In this document: positions 23,562 through 37,623 of the stretch, in pieces
How positions within the stretch are numbered: the first letter of the stretch is position 1
Layout of the letters: the number at the start of each line of letters is the position of its first letter
Assembly (NCBI GenBank): GCA_016617855.1
Contig: JAECUM010006734.1
Location: forward strand, 1 to 64,000
Length of the DNA stretch: 64,000 nt
DNA from: Megalonaias nervosa
Lineage: Eukaryota > Mollusca > Bivalvia > Unionida > Unionidae
Reading direction: 5' to 3'
Position numbers and translations under genes: made by a program
Notes under the pieces: generated by a model
Database searches by the model: none
What the model was told of the DNA's origin: nothing
What the model saw: only the letters and a program-made list of their open reading frames with translations

Positions 23562-24735
23562 AATTACAATGATATAAATTATGTATCAATGATTAAAACA
23601 AAAACCAACCAATATAATAGCATCCATAATCATAACTATGTTATATGTGCAGCAGTGGTATACTGAGGGGCATTATAATAAGGTAGAATATTTTCATCTT
23701 GGTGAATTTTATTTCTCTTTCTGATATTTTCCTTTATGATCTACAACCTATTTTACCATAGAGGAAATTTAATTTTGCTTGTAGAACACTGATTCTCCAC
23801 AAAAACAATAAACTGATATGACACAAATAAAAGTGAGATAAAAAATATATGTCATTCTAATCTCATACACTAATGCCATTCCTACAGTCAGTCAACCATT
23901 GAATAAAATCCTTCAGAACACTGCAAGAGTATTAGCTCTATATTCTTATGGCAAAAAGTTGAAACCTGTCAATTTCTGCAAAAGCATGACATAAATATTA
24001 AGAAAAAAAATAAATCCATATTTTCTGGTGGATTATACATAAAAATCTGTTGGAACAACCCTCTGATTTATTGACAGGTCCCCATCCCAAGTCAAACATA
24101 ACTCCATGAAGTGCAACTTCTTCATAATCAGAAACCAGCTGTGCACCTGGACAAACCAGGAAATTAATTCTGGGGCAAGAAATGTAAACTTTTTCTGTGA
24201 AAAGAAAATCAATAATCTAAATGATTCATCCTTCATTTCTATATGTGTTTAATTCCAAAAACTAGCTTTTGCTAACTGACATTTTTATGTCATCAGTTGA
24301 GTAATTGGCAATTCTGAGCCAATACATTTAGTCCACACAATCCTCCTTTAATTATGAAAACCATTCATTTGGAGCAGCATTTTCTGATTGCAAAATGCAG
24401 CGAAATATCTCCTTTGTATAAGCCAGTTCAATATAAAGCTGAGCTCTTTGAGAGTGTTTGGAAATGGAACTATGAAGACAAATTAAAAGATGAATTTATT
24501 TTTGTTTTAAAAATGCATGGTTCAGATAAAATTAAAGCAGAATTTATTTATTTTTGTTTTAAAAGATGCATGGTCCTGAGAAAAAGTAGACCTGTTTTTA
24601 AAACTGAGAGTCCAGAATCCTGGACCTCAAACTGTAGGTCTTTCAAGCAGGGACTCTCACTGGCAAAATTATCTGCATGTTATAATTTTTACCAAAAAAC
24701 AAGATTCCCACAAAGTACCTAATGCTCTACTGAGT
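23562..24735. other. No recognised gene; two-unit direct repeat inside
   Basis: A ~45-bp segment around 24483-24525 (gaatttatttttgttttaaa, then atgcatggtt) is repeated at about 24530-24577. A 122-codon frame at 24354-24722 covers it but has no recognisable domain. Confidence 0.4.
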
Positions 24736-26382
24736 GAAAAGAATTTCCAGGAATTCAAGATATGACCATTACTTCCCTGTAACTGCCAAGTGTTGAAACC
24801 ATTCCTCGTATTCTTCAGCAATAACAAGATTTTCAAAATCAGTTGCTGTGGTACATATATTGAATGTCAGCTTGGCACCATTTTCATTTACGACAAACTA
24901 GTCATCATTAGAAGTTTTTTGGTGAAAGCTCCATTCCATAATGATCATCTCTACAGGAAGAGTAGTTTCAAGAATATTTTTAAGACAGTTGTCATGGTAG
25001 CCATATTGGATGTGCAATAACTTAGTTTAGGACTTAAGTTAAGTTTAGGACTTAGTGAAAACCCCATATCATAATGATCATCAATTCAGGAGGAGTAGTG
25101 ACAAAAAAGATTTTTAAGACAGCCACGGTAGCCATATTGAATGTATAACTGGTACTGTTGTCATTTACAATCAACTAGATATCATAAGAAGTATTTTGAT
25201 ATACCATCTATTTGGAGAGGAGTAGAGAAAACAATATTTCCAAGACATGAATTTCCGTTCAGGAGGAGTAGCAATGACAGGATAATCAAGATGGCTGCAG
25301 TCATGGCCATAATAGCAGATCAGCACCATCTTCATTCCAAACCAATTCAACATCATAAGAAGTCTTCTTCTGAAAACCCCATGTCAATATGGCTTTTGTA
25401 CAAATAGAATTGTGATAACAAGATTTTTAAGATGGCTGCCATGGTGGCCACACTGAATATCAGATTAGCACCATAATTTAAGACCAGTCAGATATCATGA
25501 GAAGTCTTTAAGTGAAAAACCTATGTTGATATAACCATCCATTCTGGAGGAGTAGCAATAAGATTTTCACTTAGAACCAAAACGACATCTTTAGAAGTCT
25601 TTCAGTGAAAACCATATGTCAATATGAAAATCCATGTAGGAAGAGCAGCTATATTATGATTTTCAAGATGGCCACTATGGTGGCCATATTGGATGTCTAA
25701 GCAGCACCATTTTCATTGAGACCATGAGACAAATGTGTGTGTGTAAAGTATCAAGGCAAGTGATGGAGAATAACAAACTTGTGCTAAGAAACAAAACGGA
25801 CAGATCATAGACAACAGAATAGACCATGACCATCCATTCAGAAGGAGTAGCAATAAGAAGATTTTGAAACTGACTGATGTGGTGGCTGTACTTGATGTCA
25901 GATCAGCATTATTTACATTTAAGACCAACTAGACATCATAAAATGTCTCTCAGGTAAAAGTCCGTAACTGATATGACCATCCATGTAGAAATAGCTATAA
26001 CAAGATTTTCAAGATGGCCACCATAGTGGCCAAAGTGGATGTCACATCTGCACCATTTTTATTTAGGAAAATCTAGACACCATCAGAAGTCTTTTAGTGA
26101 AAACCCATTTTGATAACACCAGCCTTTCAGTAGCAGTAACAACGACAACAGTTTCAAGATAACCACTGTGGATGCCATATTGGATGCCTGAGCAAAGTCA
26201 TTTATATAAAGAACCAAGCAGACCATGAGATGAATGTGTGCATAAAGTTTCAAGGCAATTATCCAAGTAGTGTAGGAGGAGTAGCAATAACAAGCCTATA
26301 CTAACAGACTTACAAATGATGGACGGACAATAAAAAGACCATCTCATAAGTTCCTCTGGTCTATTACCAGTAAAGTTAAAAA
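24736..26382 (+). repeat. Family G element: ~150-bp unit array, copy 1
   Basis: Begins with agaatttccaggaattcaag, shared with the 42029 copy. About nine units follow, built on aagatggctgccatggtggc, catattggatgtcagatcag, caccattttcatttagga and catcataagaagtcttt. A truncated end-type segment sits at 25725-25815, so the array is composite. It ends in gatggacggacaataaaaag, a short hairpin (cctctggtctattaccag) and ttaaaaatc. Confidence 0.85.
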
Positions 26383-26671
26383 TCAATGTTTGTTAGCACT
26401 CTCTTTTAAAAAAAAAACTTCATATGTAAAAAAAACTGCTTTTTAAGTCTAAGAGTCAATTTTTTTCTGTCTAGATATACTATATAACAGCAGGATCAGC
26501 TTGCTTTCCTCAAACAAAATATACTACAAATTAATCCTCTTTTTATGAGTTGATTTTTTTTCTCCCATTCAATAGCACTATCCCCTGACCAAAGAGATCC
26601 CCACTGTGGGCTTCAGGATGTAGTGAAGCATGAAATCATATGCCTGAAGCACCCTCTTGCACGCTGTAAAA
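26383..26671. other. No recognised feature
   Basis: Short AT-rich spacer. Confidence 0.4.
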
Positions 26672-26885
26672 GGTGGCAGACGGAGACATGAACCATAAAA
26701 GCTCACTGGTTAGCACGCTGGACTTGTGACTAAAAACTTGCAATTCCAATTCATACTATTAAATCACCCAAAGCTGGTTAATATGGTGCATCCTTACGCA
26801 AGATATTGTATGCTACTTGCCACAGCACTAAATAACCTACTTGTGTTGCTGTGCTTAAAACATCCAATTAAACCAAACCAAACTG
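26672..26885 (+). mobile_element. SINE family A, copy 5
   Basis: Head ctcactggttagcacgctgg acttgtgac, degenerate B box, then cagcactaaataacctactt gtgttgctgtgc and an aaaccaaaccaaac tail. Confidence 0.72.
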
Positions 26886-27570
26886 ATTGCAAAACATCTG
26901 TTCTTTGCAGCACCTGACACTTCTATATATACCACTAACATCTGGTACAATCCTGGTTCAGGGATGTTGTTGAGCTTAAAGATAAGAGGAATGATGTCCA
27001 CACTAATTAACATTGCATAACTGTTCCATTCAATACACCAGTCCCCAAATACAAATGACAAGGTTCATGGACTTTGTACTTAATGATGTTAGAAACTGGA
27101 AGATTCACCCTGAGTGCTTCATAGTTTTCCACTTTCTGAGAGGCGTTTTATAAGTGACTGCTGTTAATAAACAATAAAAACAAAAAAATTTGTTTCATTT
27201 CTCTATTATCTCAAGTTAATTTCTTTACAAGACATGAGCAATGTTGAGACATATAATCAGCTCCACTCCCATTTTCTGCTTCAATTCATACATCCATACT
27301 GTGAATTACATTTATACTGTGTATATGCAAGTCTTTGGGGAAAAAACTATATCACATTTTGTCCTCATTTGAATTTCATTACTGTCATCTAAATTGACTC
27401 CTATTCTAGATTCCCAGTACTTTATCATGGGGAAACAATAAAACTTTTACACTCCATGTCTGATTCAGAACACCCATACATATAACAACCCAGAAATGTC
27501 TGATTGATTGATTGATTGTAGTGTGCACCAGCACCATGGAAAGGTCATATCAGGCGATTCACAATACCTG
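26886..27570. other. No recognised feature
   Basis: Nothing supported apart from a (GATT)4 run near 27502-27517. Confidence 0.4.
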
Positions 27571-28346
27571 ATCAGATGATTTCACTTTACTGGAAGTCAG
27601 ATCAGCACCACCTTGATTTAGGAGCAACTAGACATCACAAGAAGTCTTCTGGTGAAAAATCTCATACTGATATGACTTTCCATTCAGGAGAAGTAGATTT
27701 TCAAGATCGCTACCCTTGCAATCCTACTGGATATCAGCTTAGCACCATTTTAATTTAGGACAAACTAGCCATCATATAAAGTCATTCTGTGAATGTTGAT
27801 ATATCCATTCATTAAGAAGTAGCAGTAACAAGATGTTTATTATGGCCGCTGTTATACTAGCTGTCCAAGTTGAACCATTGTCACTAAACGGGACCAACTA
27901 GATTTCATAAGTACAGTAGTCTTATTGTGAAAATCAATGACTTCTGTTCAGGAGTAGCAATAAAAAAAAAAATTCAAGATGGGTTCTGTGGAGGCTATAT
28001 TGACAGTCTGCTCAGCACCATTTTCATTTAAGACCAACTAGACATCATAAGAAGTATTTTAGTGAAAACCCAATGCTGATATGACCAGCATTAAAGGAGT
28101 GCTGACAAAAAAAAATTCAAGATGACTGCTGTGGCAACCATACTGGATGTGCTTGCAGCACCATTTTCATTTAGGACCAACTCGATCTTGGGATGCATGT
28201 GTGTACAGTTTCATGGCAATCCTCCAAGTAGTTTGGGAGTAACAGAGATAACAAACCTACACTAATAGACGGATGAACATCTGACAATGGACAAGAAGCC
28301 ATCCCATATGCTCTTCTGGCCTATGACCAGTAGGGCTAAAAATCTA
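27571..28346 (+). repeat. Family G element, copy 2
   Basis: Four to five units of the same array (for example gcaccattttcatttaggac, gatgactgctgtggcaacca tactgg). The 3' end is better kept than copy 1: agacggatgaacatctgaca atggac, an imperfect hairpin gctcttctgg/ccagtagggc and CTAAAAATC. The CTAA after a hairpin recalls Helitron ends, but this is only suggestive. Confidence 0.85.
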
Positions 28347-29789
28347 GCAGAATAGAGATAATAAAATTCAATCTCAAATCACTTTGATACTTTCCCGTAT
28401 TTTTTTCTTCTTATCATAATGGATTTGTCTGGGGGCAGGTAGAGAAAAGTGGAAAATAAATCAATACTTTTGTGATATAAAAGATTTTCTGAACTCCAAT
28501 AATATTTGGAACAGTAGTCTTAATTTTGCAAGAAATAACACCATTTTGTAATGGTGATAGAAGAGTAAACATTAAGAAGCCCAAACAAGAAGTATCAAGT
28601 TTTAAATTAGGTTTTTGTATTTATGTTCAGTGATAAATCTAAGCCACAAGTTTATAATATACATAAATTCAAGGAATAAACTGAATATAGTTTCTCTTGC
28701 ATCATCACAAATTGCAGAGTTCTGACACAGGCAATTTGCATTTCATCAATGAAATAGTAGTAAAGATATTCTGTGCAAAAGTTTAAAATATCTGAAGAAT
28801 TATATCATTGTGACATGAATGGTGCAAGATTTTATGCAATTCTTCTATAGATGTATTAATGTAATCACAAACAACATTTTTTCAAGGAATTTTTTATGGA
28901 TCTGATTTAACTTTGTTAACAAAGATTTCTGTAGAAAGTTCTTGTCACTCCTTTTTCATCATTTTCAGGATATAAACATACAGTATTTATAATCTTTTTT
29001 TCTGATTAAAGCATTTACCTTGACAAAGTTGGTGTTAACATAAAATTTTCCCATAAAGTCTTCGGTATCTAAAACCTTACAATTTCAGTTAGCAATGTCA
29101 TTTAAAAAAAGATTCCCCTTTTACTTCATCTTTGGAAAAAATGTATGTTCCGGTATACCATCTACAGTGTACATTAATTTCATGTACATGTCTGTAAAAC
29201 CTGTCTTGAAAGACATCTGCTATGAGACCATCTGTATTGAGAGGTACTCCTGATGCCTGGATTTATTTACTTATTATATAACATGATGAGGTATCATGAG
29301 ACAACCTGTCTTGAGACCACTTTTTGCTTGAAAAATGGGTGAGCTCTCCAAATAGGTTTTCTTGTATATATTTTTTTTAAACGGGAGACAGGAATTTTCA
29401 AAGAATGATAAAAGAGATTAGTTGCATTGCAGATACTGTGAGATTTGTTCTGCCACTTGCGAGGTTCACATGATATTATACAAAAATCTACAGCTTTACG
29501 TTATAAAATATTCATGTTTGATTACTGAAGTTTAGTGTCTTAATAAAGAATGCTCTGTATGGGTCTGTATCCAGAATTAATCAATTCAAACCAAAAGACT
29601 GATAACTGTAACAACCATGGACACTGATATTTGTCAAAATTACTTTTTTCAAGTACAGTTGCAGTTCAAAACTGCAAAGTGTTGCAGGCCATAATTGTTT
29701 CCTCAAGTTTTCCCATTTGTTTAAACTGCTGAGGTCACAGGCAAAAGAAAGGTTACACTGGGACTGAAAAAGTAAACGGAATGATTCTG
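28347..29789. other. No recognised feature
   Basis: About 1.4 kb; nothing supported. Confidence 0.45.
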
Positions 29790-30330
29790 AGTATTCCAGT
29801 GACAATGAGTATTTCAGTAACACTGAGTGCTGCTGTTGAGTATTCAAGTGATGCCATTTCAGGGCATTTCATTAGATTTAAAGTTGGAGGGTGAGCTGCC
29901 AAAGAAGACAGGGGGTGGGGGATGAGAGGCCTCTCCTAACAAGGATACAGGTTATTTTTTAAAGTAGCCAGATATAAAGTAAACCTAGCCAAGTAAATCA
30001 CCCAGCTCCCCACCGAAAATGAAAGCCCTGAATTTACTCCTGCTGACCATTGTAGTAGTTCTGTGTATTGCAATAATGCTGAGTTATAATTCCAGTGACA
30101 GTGAGTGTATTAATGCTAAGTACTCCAGTGCTGCTAAGTGTTCCAGTGATGCTGAGTACTGATGTTGAGCATTCCAGTGATGCTGAGTGCTCCAATCAAG
30201 CTAAGTAATTCAATTATACTGAGTATTCCAGTGATGGTTAGTGTTTTAATAATGAGCATTCCAGCAAGTATTTCACCAATTCTGAATACTGATGCTCAGT
30301 ATTCAAGTGACACTGACTATTCCAGCAATG
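29790..30330. repeat. 18-bp minisatellite in two blocks
   Basis: Unit close to ctgagtattccagtgatg. Short block at 29790-29850, longer one at 30075-30330 (for example ctgagtgctccaatcaag, ctaagtaattcaattata, ctgagtattccagtgatg in succession). The unit is a multiple of three, so it gives a repetitive open frame with no sign of function. Confidence 0.8.
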
Positions 30331-33300
30331 CATTTTTGAATGATCAAAATTTTACTGTATCCCACCACTTTGCTTTGAAACAAAAAAAACATGTGATATA
30401 TTGATGAATTATGTTCAGGTTCCATATTTCAGATAAAATTAATCATACATTTTTCCTGACAATTTTAGACAATTACACGTCTAGGCTGCCATAATTATCA
30501 ATTCATATCTCAGCAAGGTACAGTACATTAGCAAGGTTCAAATAATAGTAATCGCCATATAGAGGCAGTAAAAATCAAACTTTGTTTTTTAAATTCTAAG
30601 AAAACGATTGCAGTTTCTACATATATATTTTTGTTTTATATGACCTCATGTGATACATCTTAAAGTTAATTGCTAGAATTATTTAATAAGAAAAAAATTC
30701 AGCCTACTAACTTTCTTCAATATTAGTTTTATGACCTGATTGGAGAGCAGTTAATTAATTAATAACCCGAGTGAAATATACAACACTGCTGTGAATACTT
30801 AGATAACTTGATTACTGGACCATTGGGTGTAGGTGAATGTGTCATCATGTAATTGAGACAAGCAAGCATTTTTGCTGAGTGCAGAAATCAACAATAATGT
30901 AAGCATATGTTGTAACATGATAACTAAGGCAAAAATTTGAATGCAAGTAACTTTCCAGATAGGTATGAATCTGTTAATCAACATCATCAATGACAGACCT
31001 AACCTGTTGTTAAGTCAGATGAGCCTCATTAATTATCTCTGAAGCATATAAGCTGAATCATGGTTTTTTTGTTGGATGTATGATGCTCTTATTCTTCAAT
31101 AATGGTCTCTATTGACACAGTACACAATTACATGCAGAAAATTTGAGCCTGAGTCAACTGCCAATTGAATCATGCCTATAAGGACACTTGAGGTATAAAA
31201 AAATGTCCTTTAAGGCCAAGTGTCCATCATGTATGGGTAATTTTTTATTAAAATTAACATAAAAGGGATGATTTTATGAGCAGGTATCCTTTATATGTAG
31301 ATGTCTTCTAGACTAGTTGCACTGAACATTACATATGGTTCTAGTAAACATTGTTTAGGGTTCCACTGTAAATTGCTTATGGCATGAGAACAAATCCTGG
31401 AGAATTTCTTTCTTTTATTTTCTAAACAAACCTTCTGTAACAAAATGATCTAAATCTCTATCAATGTGTCATCATGTACTTATATGGTGTAAGTTTAAGT
31501 TTGAAATAAGGACAAAAAAACTGCCTTGGAGGACATGTACCTTTTTCCAATATCTGAATGACCTATTTCAATTTCAATTTGACATTTTGTGCATTTTCAT
31601 ACAGAAAGTCTTTTTTGGTGCAAGTTCATAGGTAGGAATCAGTAATACTATTTAGCCTCTCTGATGGGGGAAATAAAAGTTTCAGAAAATAAGAGCCAAT
31701 TAGCAGGAATTAAAAATTGCAAATTGCTGATCCTGTGCAGTCAGAACAGTTGCAAAGCTTGTACTTCACCATGCACAATCCAGAAGAGGCCATCATTATA
31801 CCAATTCAAAAATATAACACAACTATTTAATATACAGATCTTCAGTGTTGTAATGCAAGTAAGGTTTTAAATATTTGCTGAAGAACTGAAACAAAGCATT
31901 TGATATTTATTTCAGAAGTAATTCAGGTCTTCTTGTTCTTGGTTTTTTGTGCCTGAATTTATGATTTTATAATATCCTGTCTACGACACTCAATTTTATG
32001 GACAAATATTTGGCCAGAGAAACTGAATGAAATAAGAATCTTTATGTCTGACTGGAACCATAAGGTGCCAGGTTTTTATTCCATAAAATTAGAATTTGAG
32101 GAACTTCTGAAATTTGAAAAAAAAATTGCCTTCACAGAATATACGTACCTTTTCCACAAGAATTCCAAATATGAAAATTTTATTTCTATCTTAACTTTAT
32201 TTTCATCCATGCTGTCTGCCAAATGTTGAGTGCAAAAAGTTTCTTAAAAGAGACAAAATTTAAAGCAATATCAAAAATACTGAAAAAATATGAATTCAAA
32301 GAAGATTTTTACTTGAGATGTTTGGTGAAACTGAAGCCACAGAAATACCTTTCAACTTTCTTGAATAATGCTGTCATTGAGGAAACTATGCCAAAACCTA
32401 TCAAATGACTTGTACACCCTTCTCTAATTGGGTCTAGACTATGGCAGTTAATCAAGAAGATTGTGATCAACATGTTCAATCTGTGCTCCCAGAGAAGTTC
32501 TTTTTTGTCTGCCTTGTCCAAACCATGTCTAAGTTACTTAAATCATCTAATTCCAAGTTGCATTCCATGAAGAACTCCACCCTTCTATTTCTGCCTACAA
32601 TGAAATTGTCAATCAATGTTCATAAAAACTACATATTCCAGTTCTGATGTTCCACAAAGATTCCAAGACCTGCCAAAAAGCAATTAAATTTTGTATGCCT
32701 TTTCCTGGCAACATGACATGGCCAATTTACTCTCTGTCTACAAAGTACCAAAACTTCATCACAAAACATCATCTTTGCAAGCTTGGTTTGTAACATTTTT
32801 TATGGTGGAAACTTCCATAGATACCTCTCAGAGACAGTTCACATGGAGATAACATTAACTTATAAGGACAGACTTCACATTGTCACTAATGTTAGAAATT
32901 TACCTTTCAGAACCTGCTGGTCTTTTGGCCAGCAACTTTCAAAACAAATTTTAAAATTCTACCAAACATACTGGTCTGCTTTTATCCTTGCTGGTTTGGG
33001 GTCACCAGGCAAACAGCAAGTTGGAACACTGATTACAACATATTCAAAAATGTGTACAAGATGCTACTGAAGAAATATAACTTAGACATTCAAGTGTGCA
33101 AGTAAATAGAAATTCAAAAACACAATATGCCATGTAATGGTTACCCATTTTCTTTAGTGCTATTTGGTTTTCAATACCATAACAAAGAAAGTATGATAAA
33201 AATCTCAGTCTGGGGGAAAGTTTTAGCAGCCATCAGTGACTAATTGTATATTATTATTCAAATCACAAAAAAAAATGATGCACCATTGCCTAATTGTAAG

Positions 33301-33899
33301 AGGAAGTCTATAGTTTCTTAAGGAATCCCAGCCTTTTGTCTAGGCAGGTGCTTGTTCGGCAGTGTTCGTGCCATCATGCTGAAGAGTCCAACAGCTTCTT
33401 TGACTTTTATTGCTGTAGGAAAATAACCAGTTTGATGATGTGAGGCTGCCCAATGTCTTGTTTTGTTTTGTTTTTCTCCATTTGTGACAGCCTATGAAGA
33501 CCAGAATGGAAAATACTATCTAACTAAAAGCATTAAAGATATTAAGTGCAAGGAATTTTTTAATTGGCCATGCATAAATGTTCTCTGCTTTCAGTGTGCA
33601 ATTGTGAATGTTTGGGTGGCAATTACATTGTAAATTTAGATGTTATGAATTTCAAACTATGTAATATTTGTAGCTTTAAAGCAAGTGACAAATTATCATA
33701 CCTCAAAGAAAAGAGTTGGCCACTCCATGACCAATGCATGTTTTTTTGTTTTGGATTTTTTGTTTTTTAAATAATAAATTGTGTTTGGAAAAATAAACCT
33801 GTGTGATTCAACAATAAATATACCAACAAAGTGTGACATTCATATCAGTGTTGCTTCTACATCAAAACAAACAACCGATTTAACTGTACATCTACCCAT
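30331..33899. other. No recognised feature
   Basis: The longest stretch without a named repeat, about 3.6 kb. Several short plus-strand frames between 32044 and 33070 show no motif or splice pattern I can recognise. Confidence 0.45.
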
Positions 33900-34085
33900 T
33901 AATGGTTGATCAGTGGTCAAAGTTCTGGACTTGCAACATGCAGGTGCAGGTTCAAATCCTACCACTGCAGCATCAGCCTGTGTTGGCTACCAGTGTGTCC
34001 TTGGGCAAGGCACTTTGTTCCAATTGGCTCAGTACTAAATAACCTTCATGTTTTGATCTGCCATAAATACCACCATATGCCCACT
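33900..34085 (+). mobile_element. SINE family A, copy 6
   Basis: Head tggttgatcagtggtcaaag, B box GGTTCAAATCCTACC, gtgtccttgggcaaggcact and agtactaaataacctt. Among the best-preserved A copies. Confidence 0.85.
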
Positions 34086-34273
34086 GAGCAACTTCAGCAA
34101 ATAATTAGTACTACTCCATGAAATATTATCTTTATCAATACTCTACATTTGACAGTATGATAGTATCAACTCTGATCCTATCATTTTACCAAGTGCATGT
34201 AGATCAGGGCATAAAGCTTGTTTCTTTTGATACACAAAACAGCTTGCAGTCTAATTCAACACTGAGACTAATG

Positions 34274-34480
34274 TAGTGACTACCAGTTCTACCTTGGTTC
34301 CAAATCTTCTGCCCTCTCTTCTCTAAATAGAAAATTAAATGCTAGGGGATTAATATAGTGTACCAGTTCTGTTAGAGTGCAAGATCTTCTGCACCCTCTC
34401 ATCTAAATAAGAATTTGCAAAATGGGATTAATACAGAGTACCAGTTCTACCAGAGAGTGAAATCCTCTGCTTACTTCTAA
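34274..34480. repeat. ~80-bp tandem repeat, three units
   Basis: The blocks taccagttctaccttggttc, aatcttctgccctctc and ggattaatatag recur three times with moderate divergence. Confidence 0.7.
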
Positions 34481-34545
34481 GTGGGATCAAAACTTTACAG
34501 CAAAATCCTTAAATATTGTCTTTAAATGTCAGTAGAGATCCAAAC

Positions 34546-34736
34546 TACTGTGCTCCCTCACTGTAACACTGTCTATAGAATACCAAGGAACCACACAGCT
34601 TGTCAGCAAGACCTTCTTATAATGAAGAACATCACACTATTTGACTACCACTTATTGAAATGGGATCCATGACCATACCTGCCTTCTAACAAGAACTGTG
34701 CTATAATGAAGGGTCTTATAGTGAGGGAGTGATGTA
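34546..34736 (-). mobile_element. Family E TIR element, one-unit copy
   Basis: The ends are inverted: gtgctccctcactgtaac on the left and gttatagtgagggagtg-like (cttatagtgagggagtga) on the right, with TA next to both. The interior gggatccatgaccatacctg matches, inverted, catgtatggtcatggatctc of the 38-kb copy. Only one internal unit is present. Confidence 0.75.
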
Positions 34737-34747
34737 CTCTTCAGGTA

Positions 34748-34969
34748 TTACTGCATATATTCACCCACAAATTGAGTCCAACTTCAAACAACAAAAAGCC
34801 TGATCTGCCATAACATCATGTACCCGCAGACCAAGATTTATGTTCTTTTTTCTACTGATTATACCCAAGAAACTGTACAGACCCAGATCTGCCAGTGCAT
34901 AATGTGCTGGCAGAGCTGGGTTGTGAAGTCTTTGCATTTGACTCAACTTGTAAGCGAGTATATATGGTA
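34748..34969. mobile_element. Family M palindromic MITE, copy 5
   Basis: Starts tactgcatatattcac and ends gtaagcgagtatatatggta, 11 bp after the family E element. The interior is somewhat decayed. Confidence 0.78.
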
Positions 34970-36254
34970 TCTGATTTTTTTTTTCTTAGTTGCATTTCCC
35001 CTGCTCTGTTATAGGAACTTTCACCTATGCAATGCCATATATTGCTTATTTTGGTGTACGGAAATATTAGCAGAACTGGTCATGAGACAGTTATGGTTTT
35101 TAGTGATTTTTGCTGAATATATCTGCAAAGTACACAATACAAAAGTTACATCATGAAAACTTTTAAGATTTTTGTTTAGGCAAATGTTTGTCATTAAAAA
35201 AAAAAACCTCATCAAAACACCTGATAGTGTTGGAAATCCTATCTACACAGCAGCAGTCATCAAATTTGCTCAGTTTTACAAAACTAAAACGAGTCATTCT
35301 TAATTTTTTGGGAAAGATGTATACAAGAAATGGTTGTATAAGTAGCATCTTACTGAGCAATAACTGAATTAATATTGGCTGAATCCAAGACAACTTTGGT
35401 GTACTTTCACTTAGTAACATGATTCTTTTTTTTATAACTGAAAAATATCCACGTCTACATTCATACTGTATGAAGTCTGCATTCCTAAATGGTGCACATG
35501 CATGATTAAATATCTGATTATCAATTGGCATGCATCAAAAGGTGTGATAAATCCTGAAAGCTTACATTTTTCTACCTAAAATGCAATCATGCTTGAGTTA
35601 ATAAAGAATGGCATGCTAGTTTACAGATGCTGATTTTATAATGAAGTTATTCCTATATTTACTCAATATACACTATCTTTCACATATACCAGTAAATCAT
35701 ATCCAAGAAGTTTGGACTTTTGTTGATAAAATTTATTTTACTACAAATAGCTTAAGAACCAAGAATTTTCAAATTCTAATGAACTGAGGAAGAAAGCATT
35801 TTCAATACAAACAGTCATGGGTGGTCCTACCTTAATGCATTTGTGTTTGATTTATTTGCAATTTTTAAAAAAAACAGACCCAGAAAATAAATTCAACAAG
35901 AAAATATGAAGAAAATTAATATTACCAGAAGAAAAATATGTCATTCAAAGATAAGAAATACATGATGTTCTCTGTGGTGTCTGAAGATAACAATGTTAAC
36001 ATGCAGGCGTTGGGAATTATCATTTCAGCATATACTGGTTTACTGTTGTATTTCATGTCGGCAGACAAAAGTGATCTTTGTTTCTCCAGTATAAATAGCA
36101 CAATACAAAATAAACAAAATATTCTGACACTTTCAGGAACCAAAATTTTGAATATTCACCTCAAAATTAGGGTATCTTGGTCGTCATACTATACACATGT
36201 AATAACCCAACCTTTTAAGTGTAGTAAAATAACATGCTGAATAAAAAGAAGACA
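34970..36254. other. No recognised feature
   Basis: About 1.3 kb; nothing supported. Confidence 0.45.
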
Positions 36255-36403
36255 TTTTTTTTTTCCTGCATTAATACTGGATATATTTCATCATATGGTA
36301 CCAAAATCATGGTATTTTAAAGAGTGGCAAAGCTTAAAATATATTGTTTTTGGTACCACCAGATGAAATACATCCAGTATTAACGTAGGAAAAGGGAATT
36401 CTT
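36255..36403. mobile_element. Long-palindrome MITE
   Basis: The left arm (ttaatactggatatatttca tcatatggtaccaaaa) and right arm (ttttggtaccaccagatgaa atacatccagtattaa) are inverted, about 40 bp each with few mismatches, around a ~60-bp centre. No coding capacity. Confidence 0.82.
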
Positions 36404-37009
36404 TTTTTATTATATATCAAACTTCCTTCAGAATCAAAGTTAACAAGATTAAACTCACTCTTTGGCACAAAACGCTCCCCCCAACTGCCTTTTCATAACT
36501 TCACATCAATTTCATAGGCTATTCATATAAATATATGTGATTGAAGAATGTGGTAGGATTGGGCTGGCCTAATCTGTTGCAGCAAATTACGTTTTTGTCA
36601 TTTTGTAAACTGTTTTACCCTAACTGAAAACAATGCAGGTCTGATTCAGCAGTGCATCACAGTGGGTTTATCATTGTTGTCAAGTAAGGGGAAATAGCTT
36701 CAGGAAGATGCAAGTGGCATCTGGTCAAATTTCTTTATCAATGATTAATTTCCATGTCTATAATGTAATGCAGTTTCCATATATTTGTTCCAACTCACAA
36801 AGTACTCATTGTTTTTGCTGCAGGTACAAGTTTTGTAGGCACACACAATCAAGCATTGCATGGCATTATGGGAAATCTTATATAGTCACATGTGAAAATA
36901 TAAGGATATATATTTCACATATGAAAATATAGGAATGAAAAGAAATACAAAAATAATTATGCTATTAAGTCTCTATATTTCACACTTGAGTATATAATAA
37001 ATGGCCATG
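36404..37009. other. No recognised feature
   Basis: Nothing supported. Confidence 0.4.
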
Positions 37010-37591
37010 CTATAGTACAATTCACATGGATCATGTATGTGATTTAATCATTTTAAATTAAATATAAATTGTTCTTTTAAAATCTAATGCTACTTTTCTC
37101 TAACCAAAGTCTGTTCAATCCTGGTTTTTGAATGATCTGCACCTTAACTGTCATCAAGAAACTTCCCGACTAAAATTATTGATCTCTACGGTCTTTTACA
37201 ATGGTGGCCATGTACTAAGCTTGGGTCAAGAAAAGAGCACTTTGAATGGAATCGTCACAATATAGGGTAGTACAAATTTGTTTATCAGTATGTGTAGTGC
37301 TCATTGTGACATCACAGCATGCGACATCCAATCCAGATTGTATTGGATCACACCTTTAGGTTCATTTCGTCCAAAAATGTATACGTACTTTAACACTGAT
37401 TTTGCCGTATGCACTTTTGGGTAGTGTAAATAATGACCCCTTCCAAAGGAATGTGTATGTATAATAACCCAAATGAAGTGAATACTTGCCACTTAAAAGG
37501 TATGTAGAATCAAATTCTATAAAATGACACCAATTAACTGAAATAATCAGTGTTGAATGCATCCATGACCTATGTGACTTTTACTAAAGTA
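37010..37591 (-). mobile_element. Family F TIR element, copy 2
   Basis: The whole interval is the inverted counterpart of 57110-57636 plus 59436-59470. Ends: ctatagtacaattcacatgg atcatg on the left and, inverted, ctttagtaaaagtcacatag gtcatg on the right, so the copy has terminal inverted repeats. It carries no pogo-like insertion and serves as the empty site for the 57-59-kb copy. Confidence 0.82.
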
Positions 37592-37623
37592 CATGGCATC
37601 TGGTATGTGGCTACTGTAACTTG

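Noticed and set aside
24354..24722. 122-codon plus-strand open frame
   Set aside because: It spans a local direct repeat, shows no domain or motif I recognise and has no splice or start context. A frame of this size is expected by chance in 64 kb.
30162..30404. Repetitive hydrophobic frame (IPVML-like repeats)
   Set aside because: Produced by the 18-bp minisatellite; no start context or domain.
32044..33070. Series of short plus-strand frames as possible exons
   Set aside because: No consistent splice sites, no recognisable domain and no codon pattern distinct from the surroundings.
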